Shown here one piece after another: positions 13,401 through 14,015 of a stretch of DNA of 14,015 nt. Position 1 is the stretch's first letter, and each line of letters opens with the position of its first letter. The stretch spans positions 1-14,015 of the forward strand of contig NZ_CALCZQ010000066.1 of assembly GCF_937903345.1 (NCBI RefSeq). The letters run 5' to 3'. The notes under the pieces were generated by a model. The model searched no databases, had not been told where the DNA came from, and saw only the letters and a program-made list of their open reading frames with translations. This stretch comes from an uncultured Emticicia sp. Its GTDB lineage: Bacteria > Bacteroidota > Bacteroidia > Cytophagales > Spirosomataceae. Position numbers and translations under genes: made by a program.

Positions 13401-14015
13401 TATCGTAAATTTTGTTTAAAGTGTTTATGTAAATATTGGGATTAAAATTTTTTAAAATTGTTTCACTTGCATTATCACTCAATAATTTCAACAAAAGTCT
13501 ATTTGAATTTAAAACACCAATTTGATTCGCAATTTCCTGAGATGAGTTTTTAGCAACAATAAGCCCATTTTTCCCTGATTCGACCACAACTGAAATTGAA
13601 CCATCGGTTGTAGTTATAGGTACAACTCCTCGAGCCATCGTTTCTAATAATGCCACAGGTAAACCTTCGCCATGAATTGAAGGCAATAAAAGTATATCAG
13701 ACTTATCTATCAATTCCATTTTTTTCATTCCACTTACAACTCCAACATATACAAAATGTTCATAAAGAATATTTGACATCTCTTGAATAAAGAAGTTTTT
13801 ATCTAAACCATCGCCAGCACATATAAACTTTATCTTTATACCAATTTTTTGTATAAGTTCCATAGCATCAATTATTACATTAGTCCCTTTACTATCAACT
13901 AATCTTCCTAAGAATAAGATCCTCAATGGCTCATTACTATCAGTTAAAACTCTTTTATAAAGATTTTCATATTTTAAATCAATAGAGTTAGTTAATACAA
14001 AAATATTCTTAGCAT
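13393..14015 (-). CDS. GT4-family glycosyltransferase, N-terminus beyond the window
   Basis: The frame is open to the right edge (206 residues visible), so this is the C-terminal half of a longer gene; a TTG at 13926 is internal, not a start. The fragment is the donor-binding domain of a GT-B, family 4 enzyme. It begins with VLTNSID and continues RILFLGRLVDSKGTNVIIDA, FICAGDG, LLLPSIHGEGLPVALLETMA and SGKNGLIV. The E-x7-E motif (E in GEG, E in LLETMA) that contacts the nucleotide-sugar is intact. Such enzymes extend lipid-linked repeat units on the cytoplasmic face. Its last codons overlap the start of the SDR gene by eight bases, so the genes form one operon that continues to the right. Donor and acceptor sugars are unknown. 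Confidence 0.92.
   Translation of the reverse strand, partial: AKNIFVLTNSIDLKYENLYKRVLTDSNEPLRILFLGRLVDSKGTNVIIDAMELIQKIGIKIKFICAGDGLDKNFFIQEMSNILYEHFVYVGVVSGMKKMELIDKSDILLLPSIHGEGLPVALLETMARGVVPITTTDGSISVVVESGKNGLIVAKNSSQEIANQIGVLNSNRLLLKLLSDNASETILKNFNPNIYINTLNKIYDNG

Overview
The window looks like a piece of a Bacteroidota chromosome, probably of the Cytophagales/Spirosomaceae type. It is strongly AT-rich, its genes have no obvious Shine-Dalgarno sequences, one promoter fits the Bacteroidota TTTG / TAnnTTTG pattern, and several protein families are typical of the phylum (tail-collar 'microcystin-dependent'-like protein, subtilase with DDDxNGxVDD insert, YwqE/CpsB-type PHP phosphatase, FAM171/ZU5-like surface protein). 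The taxonomic placement is inference; no rRNA or marker gene is present.

Left part (1-3638, all + strand). A 5'-truncated tail-collar protein is followed one base after its stop codon by a secreted S8 subtilase with a C-terminal CUB-like domain. A large hairpin closes this pair. Next come two small membrane-protein genes (81 aa, and a 35 aa mini-gene). Each is followed by a copy of the same ~68 bp 3' element, which contains an identical 16-mer and sits at exactly the same distance from the stop codon. About 400 bp without genes follow.

Middle and right part (3639-14015) is a surface polysaccharide locus. A PHP-family tyrosine phosphatase (+) faces the convergent minus-strand genes across a bidirectional terminator. 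In order of minus-strand transcription, from the right edge leftwards, these are: a GT4 glycosyltransferase (N-terminus beyond the window), an SDR epimerase of unclear specificity, a WecG/TagA/CpsF (GT26) glycosyltransferase, fcl (GDP-L-fucose synthase), gmd (GDP-mannose 4,6-dehydratase), a predicted outer-membrane beta-barrel protein, a large exported protein of unknown role, and a WcaJ-type polyprenyl-phosphate sugar-1-phosphate transferase. The first four overlap or nearly abut and are probably translationally coupled. Gmd and Fcl make GDP-L-fucose from GDP-mannose. The WcaJ-like enzyme would load the first sugar on undecaprenyl phosphate, and the two glycosyltransferases would extend the unit. 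No flippase, polymerase, export channel or tyrosine kinase is in view.

The most unusual structure is non-coding. The fcl-gmd gap carries two unrelated 7-bp-period tandem arrays: five perfect GACATGA copies with degenerate flanks, and about eleven AA[C/G]CA[A/G]T units running into the fcl stop codon. A faint third heptad tract lies at 6382-6402. Several perfect inverted repeats bracket the beta-barrel gene.
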